Positions 50,277 through 61,524 of a stretch of 64,000 nt of DNA are shown piece by piece. The stretch comes from Saccharomycopsis phalli. Its lineage: Eukaryota; Ascomycota; Saccharomycetes; Ascoideales; Saccharomycopsidaceae. The notes below the pieces were generated by a model. The model made no database searches. It had not been told where the DNA came from and saw nothing but the letters and a program-made list of their open reading frames with translations. Positions within the stretch are counted from its first letter, which is position 1. Each line of letters opens with the position of its first letter. Position numbers and translations under genes: made by a program. The stretch spans positions 2,046,001 to 2,110,000 of the forward strand of contig CP073212.1 of assembly GCA_020342235.1 (NCBI GenBank), read 5' to 3'.

Positions 50277-53062
50277 AAAGATATGTATTCATTACTTGAT
50301 TCCGAATCTCCACTGTTAATTACCAAATCTGATCCCCGATATCGCTTATCCCCCCTTGAAGCTGAACGTATCATAGGGTCAGCTTCATCAGAACTAGAGG
50401 GGCCATCATCAGATGTACTATTCAGATTTTCAAGACTATGTTTTATAATACGTTTCCGTGGTGTTCTCCCAGGACGACGATTAGTGTCACTAGAAAATTC
50501 TGATTCACTTCTTGATACTTGTGATCTTTCATCATCTGGCGTAGATGAAGTTTCACTGTCCCCAGAGTCGTTCTTTATACTCTCAATATCGTCACCAGAT
50601 ATATTTTCACCATGATCACTGATATCTGCTAAATTATCCTCATCAGCAGTAGTAGTACTTGAGATAGTATCAACACTGTCCTCAGTATCATTACTAGTTG
50701 GATCTTCTGCACCATGATCCATAATTTTCTCTGCTGTTGCATCGTCAGTCACACTATCATTTTCATTATTCACATCATCATTCTCACAGTTAACGTCATC
50801 ATCTGGATCAATTCTCCCTGAAACCTTGTGTTCTCCTTTCTTCAACTTAGAACTAATTGATCGATCGCTATTAACTGGAACAGCTCCAATACCCTTGGCC
50901 GTTCCTCCAATACCCACAATTGGGTTTTCCGCAGATGCTTCTTGCGCCATAGACACAGCGGAATAATAGTAGCTACCCTCATCAAAACGAACATGCGTTG
51001 CAGTTACAATCATCCTCTTAGTCGGATCAAACAACCTATAGGCCTTTCTTAAAGGTTCATATCCTAGCATAACACACTTAATTCCTGTGGCCGCAAACTT
51101 TCCAGCTCGGATATCTATAGGAATATTGCCATAAGCAACACATCCAAATACTCGAAGAATAGATAAATCAGGTTTATTTCCAGTCCATCTAAGATATGGA
51201 CTCTCTCCATCAATAGTTCTGGATGGACTTCTATTAATGAGATAAACTGCAGTCAATACTGCTTCTGGCCAGAGTTCTACTGGCACATTACTCGCATGCA
51301 TCATAGCTCTCGTCTTTTCTTGAATGGTCCTATGCATGCGCTCCGCCACTCCATTCTGATAGGAATGATAAGGAACTGTCAACTCATGACTAATTCCCTT
51401 TGTTATAAAGAACTGATGGAGAGCTTTATTCACAAACTCTCCTCCATTATCAGTTCGAACAATACCGGCACAAAACAGTAATCCTTTACTCTGAAACTGT
51501 CTTTCACTGTTGACAATAAACTGAATCAATGCTTCTGTACTTTCTGATTTCTTCTTAAGGCATACCACATGAGTCCATTTAGTATAACCATCAACCACTG
51601 TTAGAAAATACTTGGATTCATTCACGGACTTATAATTAAATGGTCCACACACATCAACATGTAATAATTGGAGTGGTTGTATCGGCTGTGTAGTTCGCAG
51701 TTTTGGAATACTTACTGTAGTTTTAGTTACGGAACATTCACCACACATAGTGATATGATCGCTACTCTTCCAAAAACCATGTTCTTTATTAATACTTTCC
51801 ATAACATTAGTACCAGGATGTCCTAATCGCCGATGCCAAGTCTCAATATTATCTTCTGATTTGGCTTTAAAAGCAACACTTCCATTATCAGAATTCTGTA
51901 TCCTGTAGAGTCCTGTATTCGGTTCTTTGACTGCAATTACTTGTTTTGTAACATAATCAATAGCCTTCTGTCCATCAAATAAAATTTTCGCCCCATTGTC
52001 AGTTGCTCGTGAAACTGACACAAGATTAACTTCTCCACCTGGAGTATAATATGCATCCTTCAATTGTATAGTAGTTCCACCAAGCAAGTTCATACTGACT
52101 TTGCCTCTTGCCGTAATTGCCAACAGACCCCCAATTCCTTTAATCCGATCATCATGGGTTTCCAAAGATTCAAATAACGCCTTGTTTGCCATAAAGTGTC
52201 TCGATGCCCCACTATCAAGATATGTGGGATACTTTTCCGCAACCCCATGGTATGCAAGCCATGAGTGATTGTTCTTCGATAATGCATGCTTCTCATCATC
52301 ATCGGTTTCCTTAAGTACCTTCTTACAATCCTTTTTCACATGTCCCTTTTTACCGCACTTAAAACAGGTCACCTGACGTCGTGCCTTCCGATGTCCTAGA
52401 AATGCCGAATGATTATTACCAGCCTGATATTCACCATTCATTTTGCTAAAAAAATGCATAAAATTTGAAGTTTCCGCAGTAATGCCTCGATTATCATACC
52501 GGTCAATAAAGTTTTGGATAACATGTTCCGGAACTTGCTCTTGTCGAAGAATAAAGATTCCAATAATGCATGATTGCATTTCCTGACTAAAATTTGAAAA
52601 ATAGTTCCGATGTCGTTCCATGGCATATTCAAATGGCGATAGTGTGCTTGAAGATGGCGATACAGTGGTTGTACCCTTTACTGCTTGAGCAAATGACATT
52701 GTCCCATACTCATCCTTGATTGTATGAAACCGTTCTCGTGCAGTCGAGCATTGAATTCTCTCAGTATATTGTGCAACCTTTTCAGTAACTCCCTTTCGTA
52801 ATAATAACGCAATAATACCATCTAATGCTGTCGCCGCATTATTGACCACTTCATTTGGTGATCCATCTGGTAATCCAAGGTCCCCATGGACAAGGTACTG
52901 AACAAGACCGAAGCCAATCAGATCGAGCTTGTAGATAAATAACTTTGCCCATCGAGCATAATTGGTAGCTCCTTGCAACTTTTCTGTTGGTTCAAAAGTT
53001 GCCTCGCTTCCAGGGTTACTCATAACCTGTCGTAAGCTAGCGTTTCTCTCAATGGCTTCCAT
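50277..53062 (-). pseudogene. copia-B gag-protease-integrase, truncated (duplicate)
   Basis: Same protein as at 20451-23236, with the same zinc knuckle, protease and integrase motifs and the same antisense-LTR tail. The truncation predates the tandem duplication, since both copies end at the same base. Confidence 0.9.
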
Positions 53063-53384
53063 ATCTTACTATTGTAGATATTCTTATTCTTGTTACTATA
53101 CTAGCTATTTCCTGTCCTATTTATATTCTTTCTGAGATGCCTTCAGTTATCTTTATCTCATGACATCATTATTAGTATGACCTCATATTATTATCAGTTC
53201 ACTATTAGTATGACCTGATAACTTTATTAGATTGCTAATACTATGACCTCATACTCTTAATATACCATAAACAGTATGATATCATGGTACTGAAGGATTG
53301 CTATTTCTCAATACCAGCTTATTTATCATGCATGATGTATATCACCATGCATCAACTCCTTCAATACTTTCAGCACTTTCAACA
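50277..53384 (-). mobile_element. copia-B element, 5' part (duplicate)
   Basis: Counterpart of 20451-23558 at offset 29826: LTR 53028-53384, primer site TCATAACC at 53020-53027, gag to integrase, cut off by the copia-A LTR. No differences noticed. Confidence 0.9.
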
Positions 53385-53442
53385 TATTCAGCATAATAAG
53401 TGTGTTAACGAGAGGTTCTGATTATTTCTCGTTACACAATTA

Positions 53443-53825
53443 TGTAACGATAAAATCCTGGTGGTATCGTTACAATCACTTATAAATTAGCTAATTAACA
53501 ATATGAAGTATTGTTAACTACAAGATATAAGTTGTATAGTTATCTCAGATTGTATCTCTAAGTTACTTGATGATTTATTAGCTATTTCCTTCTGTATTTA
53601 TATTATTCCAGAGACAGGGTTACTTCCTTCAATAAGGTTTGCCTTATATCCTCTTTCGGGATTCTTCCTGACTCGTCTCAGTACACGGCAGTGTTTTGAC
53701 TTCCTTTCTCGTCACCATAGGCATCATCCCTTATCCGCACGCTGGCATGTGATGCTCACGTGTCATACCATGTGACCAACACGTGTGATACACGTGTCTA
53801 GTGTAAACGATATTTTGTCGTTACA
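53443..53825 (-). mobile_element. solo gypsy-E LTR upstream of tRNA-Ala (duplicate)
   Basis: Counterpart of 23617-23999 with the AATTA target duplication (53438-53442 and 53826-53830), again 13 nt from the tRNA. Confidence 0.88.
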
Positions 53826-53838
53826 AATTACAAATATT

Positions 53839-53911
53839 GGGCGTGTGGCGTAGTTGGTAGCGCGCTCCCTTAGCATGGGAGAGGTCTTGGGTTCGATTCC
53901 CAACTCGTCCA
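53839..53911 (+). tRNA. tRNA-Ala(AGC), duplicate
   Basis: Identical to 24013-24085, including the following T6 run at 53920-53925. It adds a second copy of this tRNA gene through the segmental duplication. Confidence 0.96.
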
Positions 53912-53980
53912 TTGATTAATTTTTTAACATACTAAATAGAATGGACGTTGTGGAGTGTCGTAATCTAACCTTTATGTTAA

Positions 53981-54206
53981 TGTTGTGATTTGGAAAGTCT
54001 TTCTTTAGCTGACATCGTTGATAAACTGTTTGTATTAACTTATTTATCTTATTGGTAAACTACTTACTTAATGTGGGCACATTGCCTCTTATTTATAGTA
54101 CTCTGATTAACTGCCGCGTGTTGTAATGCCGTTTAGCCAATGCCGTTTAGCCAATGCCGTTTATGCGGACTTGTCTATGCAGCCTCGGATTTTAATCATC
54201 ACAACA
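53981..54206 (-). repeat. copia-A LTR, A'' variant (duplicate)
   Basis: Counterpart of 24155-24380 with the same unmatched flanks. Confidence 0.88.
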
Positions 54207-54218
54207 GGTTGCTAATAC
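54207..54218 (-). repeat. copia-B LTR piece (duplicate, left)
   Basis: Counterpart of 24381-24392; continues at 59773 beyond the inserted copia-A. Confidence 0.8.
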
Positions 54219-57200
54219 TGTTGTAATTTGGAAAGTCTTTCTTTAGCTGACATCTTTGATAAACTGTTTGTATTAACTTATTTATCTTATAGGTAAACTA
54301 CTTACTTATTGTGGGCACATTGCCTCTTATTTATAGTCCTCTTATAAGCTACGGCGTGTCGTAATGCCGCTTAACTAATGCCATTTAGCTACGGCGTATT
54401 GTAATGCCGTTTAGCTAATGCTGTTTAGCTAATGCCGTTTAACCAATGCCGATAGCTAATGCCGTCTCGGATTTTAATCATCACAACACCCTCCCATAAT
54501 TAAAATTTCCTCATACCACTCAGCATCCGAAGTTTTTGAAATTGCTCTCTTGATAATCCCTTGGTAAGCATATCAGCTAGCATCTTGTCAGTAGTTAGGT
54601 GTCGTAGTTCAATGTTGCCATTTTTCACATGATGCCTGATAAAGTGATGCTTGATATCAATATGTTTAGTTCGATCATGTGACACTGGGTTTTTAGCAAT
54701 ATTAACGCAGCTCACATTGTCATCATGAACTATCAATTTTGCCAAGGGGATACCAAGTTCTGCAAACACCTGCTGTAACCATAGAGCATCTTTAATACCG
54801 TCAGTTAATGCCATGTATTCGGCTTCTGCTGTCGACAAAGCAATAGTCGACTGTTTTCTAGATCTCCAAGTAATAGCACCACCGCTATACCTAAACATGA
54901 AACCAGTAGTTGACTTTCTTTCCGTCTTATCAGTAGCCCAGTCAGCATCACAATATCCCAAAAGATAATTCCCATGATCCTTTCTGGAATAAACAATTTT
55001 CATATCCTCTGTTGCCTTCAAATATCTAAGAACACGCTTCGCAGCAACCCAATGCTTTTCCTTTGGAGATTGTAAATATCTTGATAACACACCAACAATA
55101 TAAGCAATATCAAACCGGACCGTATTAACAGCAAAAAGTAATTTACCAACCAAGGATCGATACATTGTGGCATCCCAGTCCTTTGAGTCATCAGTTATAG
55201 TTAGATCCTGATTAGGATCCGCTGGTGTGTAGATAGGATTGCAATCTACCATCTGATACTCCTTTAGCATCAGGTGAACATAATCATGAAGAGAAAGCAG
55301 TATTGAGGCCTTATCTTGACTAATGTTCATTCCAAGAAACTTGCTAGCAACTCCTAGGTTTTTCATCTTAAAGTGCAGCATCAATTGAGCTTTAACCTTA
55401 TCAATTTCAGTCTGATTATTTCCAGCAATGAGAAGATCGTCGACATAAAGTGCGACCATAATAAACAAATTCCCATTTTTCTTAGAATACAAACAATACT
55501 CCGCAGAGTTTTGCTTAAAACCAATCACATGTAACACTTCATTGATTTTGTCATTCCAAACCATTGGAGCTTGCTTCAAACCATAAATCGACTTATTAAG
55601 CTTAAGAACATGATCTTCTTTTCCTTTGACCACAAAACCTTCAGGTTGAATCATGTAAAGGTCTTCCCTTAAATCACCATTGAGAAAAGCCGTTTTCACA
55701 TCCATCTGATGAATAGTAAGTCTATATCTTGCAGCAATGGACAACATGATTCGAATAGAAGCATACCTAATGACAGGCGCAAAAGTTTCCACATAATCAA
55801 GTCCTTTAATCTGAGTAAAACCTCTAGCCACAAGTCGTGCCTTGTGTTGACCATCACTCTTAATTGTAAAAACCCAACGGCAAGTAATAGGTCGACGACC
55901 TTGCTTAGGTGGAACTAACAGAAAGGTCTGATTCTCATAGTGGGCTTCCATTTCCTTTTGAATAGCATCTTTCCATAAGTAAGCATCATCAGAAGTAACA
56001 GCTTGATCAAATGTCATAGGTACATTCTCAAGAGAATGCTTAGCAGCCATAAAACAAGTAGCAGGATAATTCACACCATTCGTATTCATATCGGATTCAT
56101 CTGTGTCATCTGAGAGTGGCGTCTTAACAGATGTCAGGACACCATCATTAGAAGAACCATTTGTGACAATATCAGAGACACGAGGCTTCTTATCCCTCCC
56201 TGAAGACGAACGGTGGGTAGTAGGATCATGTTCGTCAGAACTAAGCGGACCAGGAAAAAGTGGCTTAGGTTGGGAGCCTTTGTGACGGATAAGACGCTTT
56301 TGCGGCAAAGCAGAAGGTGGAGGCGGAGGCGGCGAAGGCGGCAGAGGAGGACCAGCTGAAGTAGATGCACCTTCCAGATATCTGAGATCAGAATCCGGGA
56401 TTTTAGTATGTGAAATCTTCAGCTTTCCGTAGTACTTATAGATAATCTCATTTTGAGGTGTCTTTGGAAGATTAACAAAAGTAGTCGGAGGTATATCACC
56501 ACAAAACGGGTTATAGTTGGGATCATAGCGCTTAACCCTTGGATATGGGATAGGCCGCTTGTCTGACGGAGACCGATCATACTTGAAGAGATTGTGAGAT
56601 GAACTGGAGTTCTTATAATCAATGGGATTGGTATAAGGAACTTCTTGTGCTTGAGGAGTAGCAGGACGAGACAGTGATGTTTGTTGGGCAACATGATTGT
56701 CCAGCGACAGTGAAGCATCAGACTCCGCAGAAGTAGATTGTGATACATATTTCACAACCTGAAGTTGGGGTGATCCCGAAGTACTACCTGCAACCAGGTC
56801 AGTAGTTCCAGGGATATATTCCAACCGTCTGGGGTCAGATATCTCTGAGTCACTGATCTCATCCGCATGAGACTCAGGCTCTTCTGGCGTGTGCAGAAAT
56901 CCAGGGTACGTGATGGCTTCACGACTTGGTTGAGGATCATCAAGGACAAGATGATTCTCATTAGAACCATTAGGATTACTCACATCAATCAGATCAATAG
57001 TAGAGGACAGGTTAATTTCAGCATCTGAAGCATCAGCGATAGTTAGTTCATTTGACTTGGATGAACCAGAAAAACTAATTCATTTCCAATTTCGCGAGCA
57101 GCAGTGCGAATTAAGGCAGTATTATGATCCCTTAAGTAACCAAGCTCAGATCCAGTATCTTCAGCCAACTCAGACGCATTACCGTATGCATCTGATTTAG

Positions 57201-59767
57201 ATACTGTATCATTATCGTCCACTATCAACGAGGTGTCCAGAGGGTCAAGCTCGGATTCAACTGTCAATTCATCTCTAGTCATAGAAATAGCTGGCTGAGA
57301 ATTCATAGGTAGAGAATGAATCCCTCCAATCTTTGGATTGCCAACCCCAGAAATTTGAGGAGGATTGATTGTGCTAGTCAGCGCCAGAGACACAGTTGGA
57401 TAAAAAAATTTATCCTCCTCAAAAATTGCTTGAGCAGCGCAAATAACCTTATTTGTTCTGGGGTCATAGAGTCGATATGCTTTTCGTTGCAATTCATAGC
57501 CAATCATGACACAAGGAGAGGCTTTAGCATCGAGCTTTCCTTGACGGAGGGCCTTAGGAATAATAGCATAAGCAACACATCCAAATTCTCGGAGAAATTT
57601 GTAGTTGAAAGAGCGACCATACCATCGTTTGTATGGGACATCAAAATCAATAGAGCGTGATGGCGTACAATTAGCCAAAAAAACAGCAGTATTGATTGCT
57701 TCAGGCCAAAGTTGAGCTGGAACATTGGTATGAAGCATAAGAGCGCGGGCTTTATCTTGAAGTGTACGGTTCATTCGTTCGGCAACGCCATTTTGATACG
57801 AATGATGGGGAACCGTGGTTTCGTGAGAGATGCCACGCTTGGTGAGGAAGTTAGTCAATTCCTCACTCACAAACTCACCTCCATTATCTGTACGGAGAGT
57901 ACCAACGCAGTAAGTCAATCCTTTACTGCGGAACATTGTTTCAGAGGTATTAATAAAATTAATGATACCTTGAGTGCATCCAGATTTCTTATTGAGGCAA
58001 ACAACAGTGGTCCATTTTGTATAGCCGTCAATAATAGTCAAGAAATACCGAGATGCATCGTAGGATCCGTAGTTAAATGGCCCACAAAGATCCGCATGGA
58101 CTAACTCAAGTGGCTGAGAAGGATTGGTGGTCCGTTCTTTAGGAGTAGAGTCAACAGTTTTACCAGTAATACATCCGGTACAACTCAGTAAACTCTGACC
58201 AGCCTTCCAGAGTGGATGGATCTTAACAAGCGAGGCCATAACAGAAGCGCTAGGGTGGCCAAGTCTTCTATGCCAGCGATCAATATCACGGCCAGAGGAC
58301 ACAGCCTTGTAAGCAATCTGCTTCGGAATCACAGTAGAAGGTTCACATGAAACAGTGTAAAGGTTTGAAAGTGGATCTCGATGAGCAAACATTTTCTTGG
58401 TGGAGCGGATAGTGGCACCTTGATGATTGAAGAGAAACTAACTTATGATTAGAAGCTTTTCCAACCGAGATAAGGTTAGCAATACCGTTAGGAGTGTAAC
58501 CAACATCATGTAGAATAAAAGGTCCAGCTGAAGTAGAAATCCGAACTGTACCTTTCCCAACAATTGCAAGGTTTCCAGCAACACCCAGAATAGAGCCATT
58601 CTCTGGAATCATGTCTTGAAAGAAACGAATGTCAGAAAAGAAATGTCCACTGGCACCAGTATCAAGAAATGTTGGTATCAGTAACAGATGTCCAAGGAAG
58701 GAATAAGCCAACATACCTTGAGGAGACTCCTCATCATATGGTTGTTGCTTATCCTTCTTTTTACCTTTGCGACGAGGTTTGGACGTCTTCTTAGACAGAG
58801 AATCGTGTCCCAAAAGTGCAAGACTGTTCAGACGAACATACTCATGCGATCCAGTTATCTCATGCAAGACCTGATACAGAAGAGTATTAGTAGTAATCCC
58901 CTTGTGTTCAAGCTCTTTAATGACGCTTGAGATAACCGGATATGGCACACCAAGTTGCATCATGTTATCCAAAGTCCATAATGCAATGATTGCCTCCTTA
59001 GTCAATTGCTGCCTAACCAACAAATTTTTGCGTTGAAGCATTGCCCTGATGTCAACAAACTCAGTGGGCCTAGTAGCCTCTTCCAGAATCCCAGCGCTAG
59101 TGAGAGCCACTGGGAGTGGAAGAGTACCATACTTCTCTTGAAGAAACAAAAATTGATTTCTAGCAGTCAGACGTGAGTGCGTGGAGCGAATAATTCCGCG
59201 AATCTCTTGGCTAATACTTGCCTTGAGAACAATACCAAACACGCTATCCAATTGTTCAATAAAGAAAGCAGAAGAAATGTCCGAGATATCGTCCAGTTCG
59301 ATGCTCAGAGTTCCATTTTCGGCGTATTGAAGTAAGCCGACCCCGAAGCCAAAAAGAAAGTCCTCGAGTTCCTTCATCCAAACATGATAAGTCTCTGGAC
59401 CAGTCAATGTTAATTCAGAGGGGAACTGCAGGACGCTTGCAGGATGCATCATAACCTGTTGTAATTTGGAAAGTCTTTCTTTAGCTGACATCTTTGATAA
59501 ACTGTTTGTATTAACTTATTTATCTTATAGGTAAACTACTTACTTATTGTGGGCACATTGCCTCTTATTTATAGTCCTCTTATAAGCTACGGCGTGTCGT
59601 AATGCCGCTTAACTAATGCCATTTAGCTACGGCGTATTGTAATGCCGTTTAGCTAATGCTGTTTAGCTAATGCCGTTTAACCAATGCCGATAGCTAATGC
59701 CGTTTAGCTAATGCCGTTTAACCAATGCCGATAGCTAATGCCGTCTCGGATTTTAATCATCACAACA
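54219..59767 (-). mobile_element. copia-A element nested in a copia-B LTR (duplicate)
   Basis: Counterpart of 24393-29984 with the AATAC duplication at 54214-54218 and 59768-59772. The 3' LTR (54219-54488) is 270 bp and the 5' LTR (59457-59767) 311 bp, the difference being one 41-bp U3 unit. It has about two breaks, one more than its counterpart. Confidence 0.94.
54500..59491 (-). pseudogene. copia-A gag-pol, nearly whole (duplicate)
   Basis: Same allele as 24715-29708 with all domains present in order. About two breaks, so one arose after the duplication or is a sequence error. Confidence 0.9.
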
Positions 59768-59772
59768 AATAC

Positions 59773-59906
59773 TATGACCTCATACTCTTAATATACCATT
59801 AACAGTATGATATCATAGTACTGAAAGATTGCGATCTCTTAGTACAAACATATTTATCATGCATGATGTATTTCAACATGCATTAGCTCCTTCAACACTT
59901 TCAACA
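59773..59906 (-). repeat. copia-B LTR piece (duplicate, right)
   Basis: Counterpart of 29990-30123. Confidence 0.85.
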
Positions 59907-60512
59907 TGGAGTAGAGTGGTTTTTTCGTATTGATACAAATATCCCAGTATTCATAAATTATCGTGATTTGGTTGCAACCAGATGGAGCAGTATTACCCTA
60001 CCTATAATGCCTTATAAGACGGATTTACTGCCTCCAAAATATTTAGTTCAAAATAAATATAGTATACGTTTGTAAGATAGCTCGGTGTTGTAATTTGGAA
60101 AGTCTTTCTTTAGCTGACATCTTTGATAAACTGTTTGTATTAACTTATTTATCTTATAGGTAAACTACTTACTTATTGTGGGCACATTGCCTCTTATTTA
60201 TAGTCCTCTTATAAGCTACGGCGTGTCGTAATGCCGCTTAACTAATGCCATTTAGCTACGGCGTATTGTAATGCCGTTTAGCTAATGCCGTTTAGCTAAT
60301 GCCATTTAGCTACGGCCTATTGTAATGCCATTTAGCTAATGCCATTTAGCTAATGCCGTTTAGCTAATGCCGTCTCGGATTTTAATCATCACAACACCCG
60401 GCACTATCAATAATACCTCGTATCTTACTGAGCTCACTACTACTACTTATTATTTATTTATTACTATTAGTGCAAGGTCCCCATCAGAGAAGAGACAACA
60501 CTAAGTACGTCA
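59907..60512 (+). repeat. copia-C LTR interrupted by a solo LTR A (duplicate)
   Basis: Counterpart of 30124-30729, ending CTAAGTACGTCA at 60512. The 122 bp to 60634 show nothing recognisable. Confidence 0.7.
60086..60396 (-). mobile_element. solo LTR of copia-A (duplicate)
   Basis: Counterpart of 30303-30613 with flanks CTCGG and CCCGG; the substitution in the target duplication is shared, so it predates the tandem duplication. Confidence 0.92.
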
Positions 60513-60634
60513 GTCGACGCTTTCACTTACTATTATTTCATAGGTAATGTACTGCTTCGATGTGCGTAGATCATCAACAACCCATTTCTCCATTTGTGGA
60601 TTCATTTTGCGACGACATCTTAATTATAGCATTC

Positions 60635-60872
60635 TGTTGTGATGATTAATATCCGAGGCTGCATAAACGAGTCTACCTAAACGAGTTTCACTTAAACGAG
60701 GTTACTTAAACGAGTTTCACTTAGACGCAGTATCCGCGGTAGCTAATCAGAGGACTATAAATAAGAGGCAATGTGCCCACAATAAGCAAGTAGTTTACCA
60801 ATAAGATAAATAAGTTAATACAAACAGTTTATCAACGATGTCAGCTAAAGAAAGACTTTCCAAATCACAACA
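60635..60872 (+). repeat. copia-A LTR, A''/A' mixed variant (duplicate)
   Basis: Counterpart of 30852-31089. Confidence 0.88.
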
Positions 60873-61524
60873 TGTGCAAGTCCGAGCTGGAAAACTGATG
60901 CAACTTGATCAAATCTACCAGGAATTGCAATACGAGAGAAAATTTGATCTTGAAAGAGAATTTGAAAGGTATGTGGAAATTTTCGAAGAAGCGAGAAAGA
61001 AACGAGAGACAGCCGGGAACTTCCTTTTAGCGCGGGATATAGCAATATTATACCAGCGTGATTGTGATACAGTATATCAGGCTCTCAACAACACTCCCGC
61101 TGATGAATACATAACACTATTGGACGCAGTACGAAGATCACACAACAACCGAAAAATTGCGGGAAAAGAAATTCTGGATATCATCATGGAAGGAGGTTGC
61201 GTGGCCAAAGCTGATATCATAAGTAGGGTCAGAAATAACCCGTCATTTAACTTGTGGAACCCATTACAATTTGGAAAAAGATACGACAACAAACCAACGA
61301 AGCACGAGGTATACGCGAATCATGTCAAAACTGAGGGACAAACAAAACTGGATCCGAATAATATAGTACTTGATACAGGTGCAACTGCATCGGTGGTAGA
61401 CAAGAAATTTTTTAATACACAAGATGCGTATGAAAGTAGAGAGACCCAGATGATCACCTTACATCTACCTTTCGGCAAACCAAACATCCAAAAACGGGCT
61501 GAAATAGGGAATTTTCTGTTGTAA
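60838..61524 (+). CDS. LTR-started fused frame on copia-C gag-protease (duplicate)
   Basis: Same 228-codon frame as at 31055-31741: 12 LTR codons, then copia-C gag and the DTGAT protease site. That it stays open in both copies is not informative, because the two copies are almost identical throughout. Confidence 0.6.
   Translation: MSAKERLSKSQHVQVRAGKLMQLDQIYQELQYERKFDLEREFERYVEIFEEARKKRETAGNFLLARDIAILYQRDCDTVYQALNNTPADEYITLLDAVRRSHNNRKIAGKEILDIIMEGGCVAKADIISRVRNNPSFNLWNPLQFGKRYDNKPTKHEVYANHVKTEGQTKLDPNNIVLDTGATASVVDKKFFNTQDAYESRETQMITLHLPFGKPNIQKRAEIGNFLL
60873..61516 (+). pseudogene. copia-C gag and protease fragment (duplicate)
   Basis: Counterpart of 31090-31733, again ending in the target site TTTTC next to a copia-A LTR. 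Confidence 0.85.
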
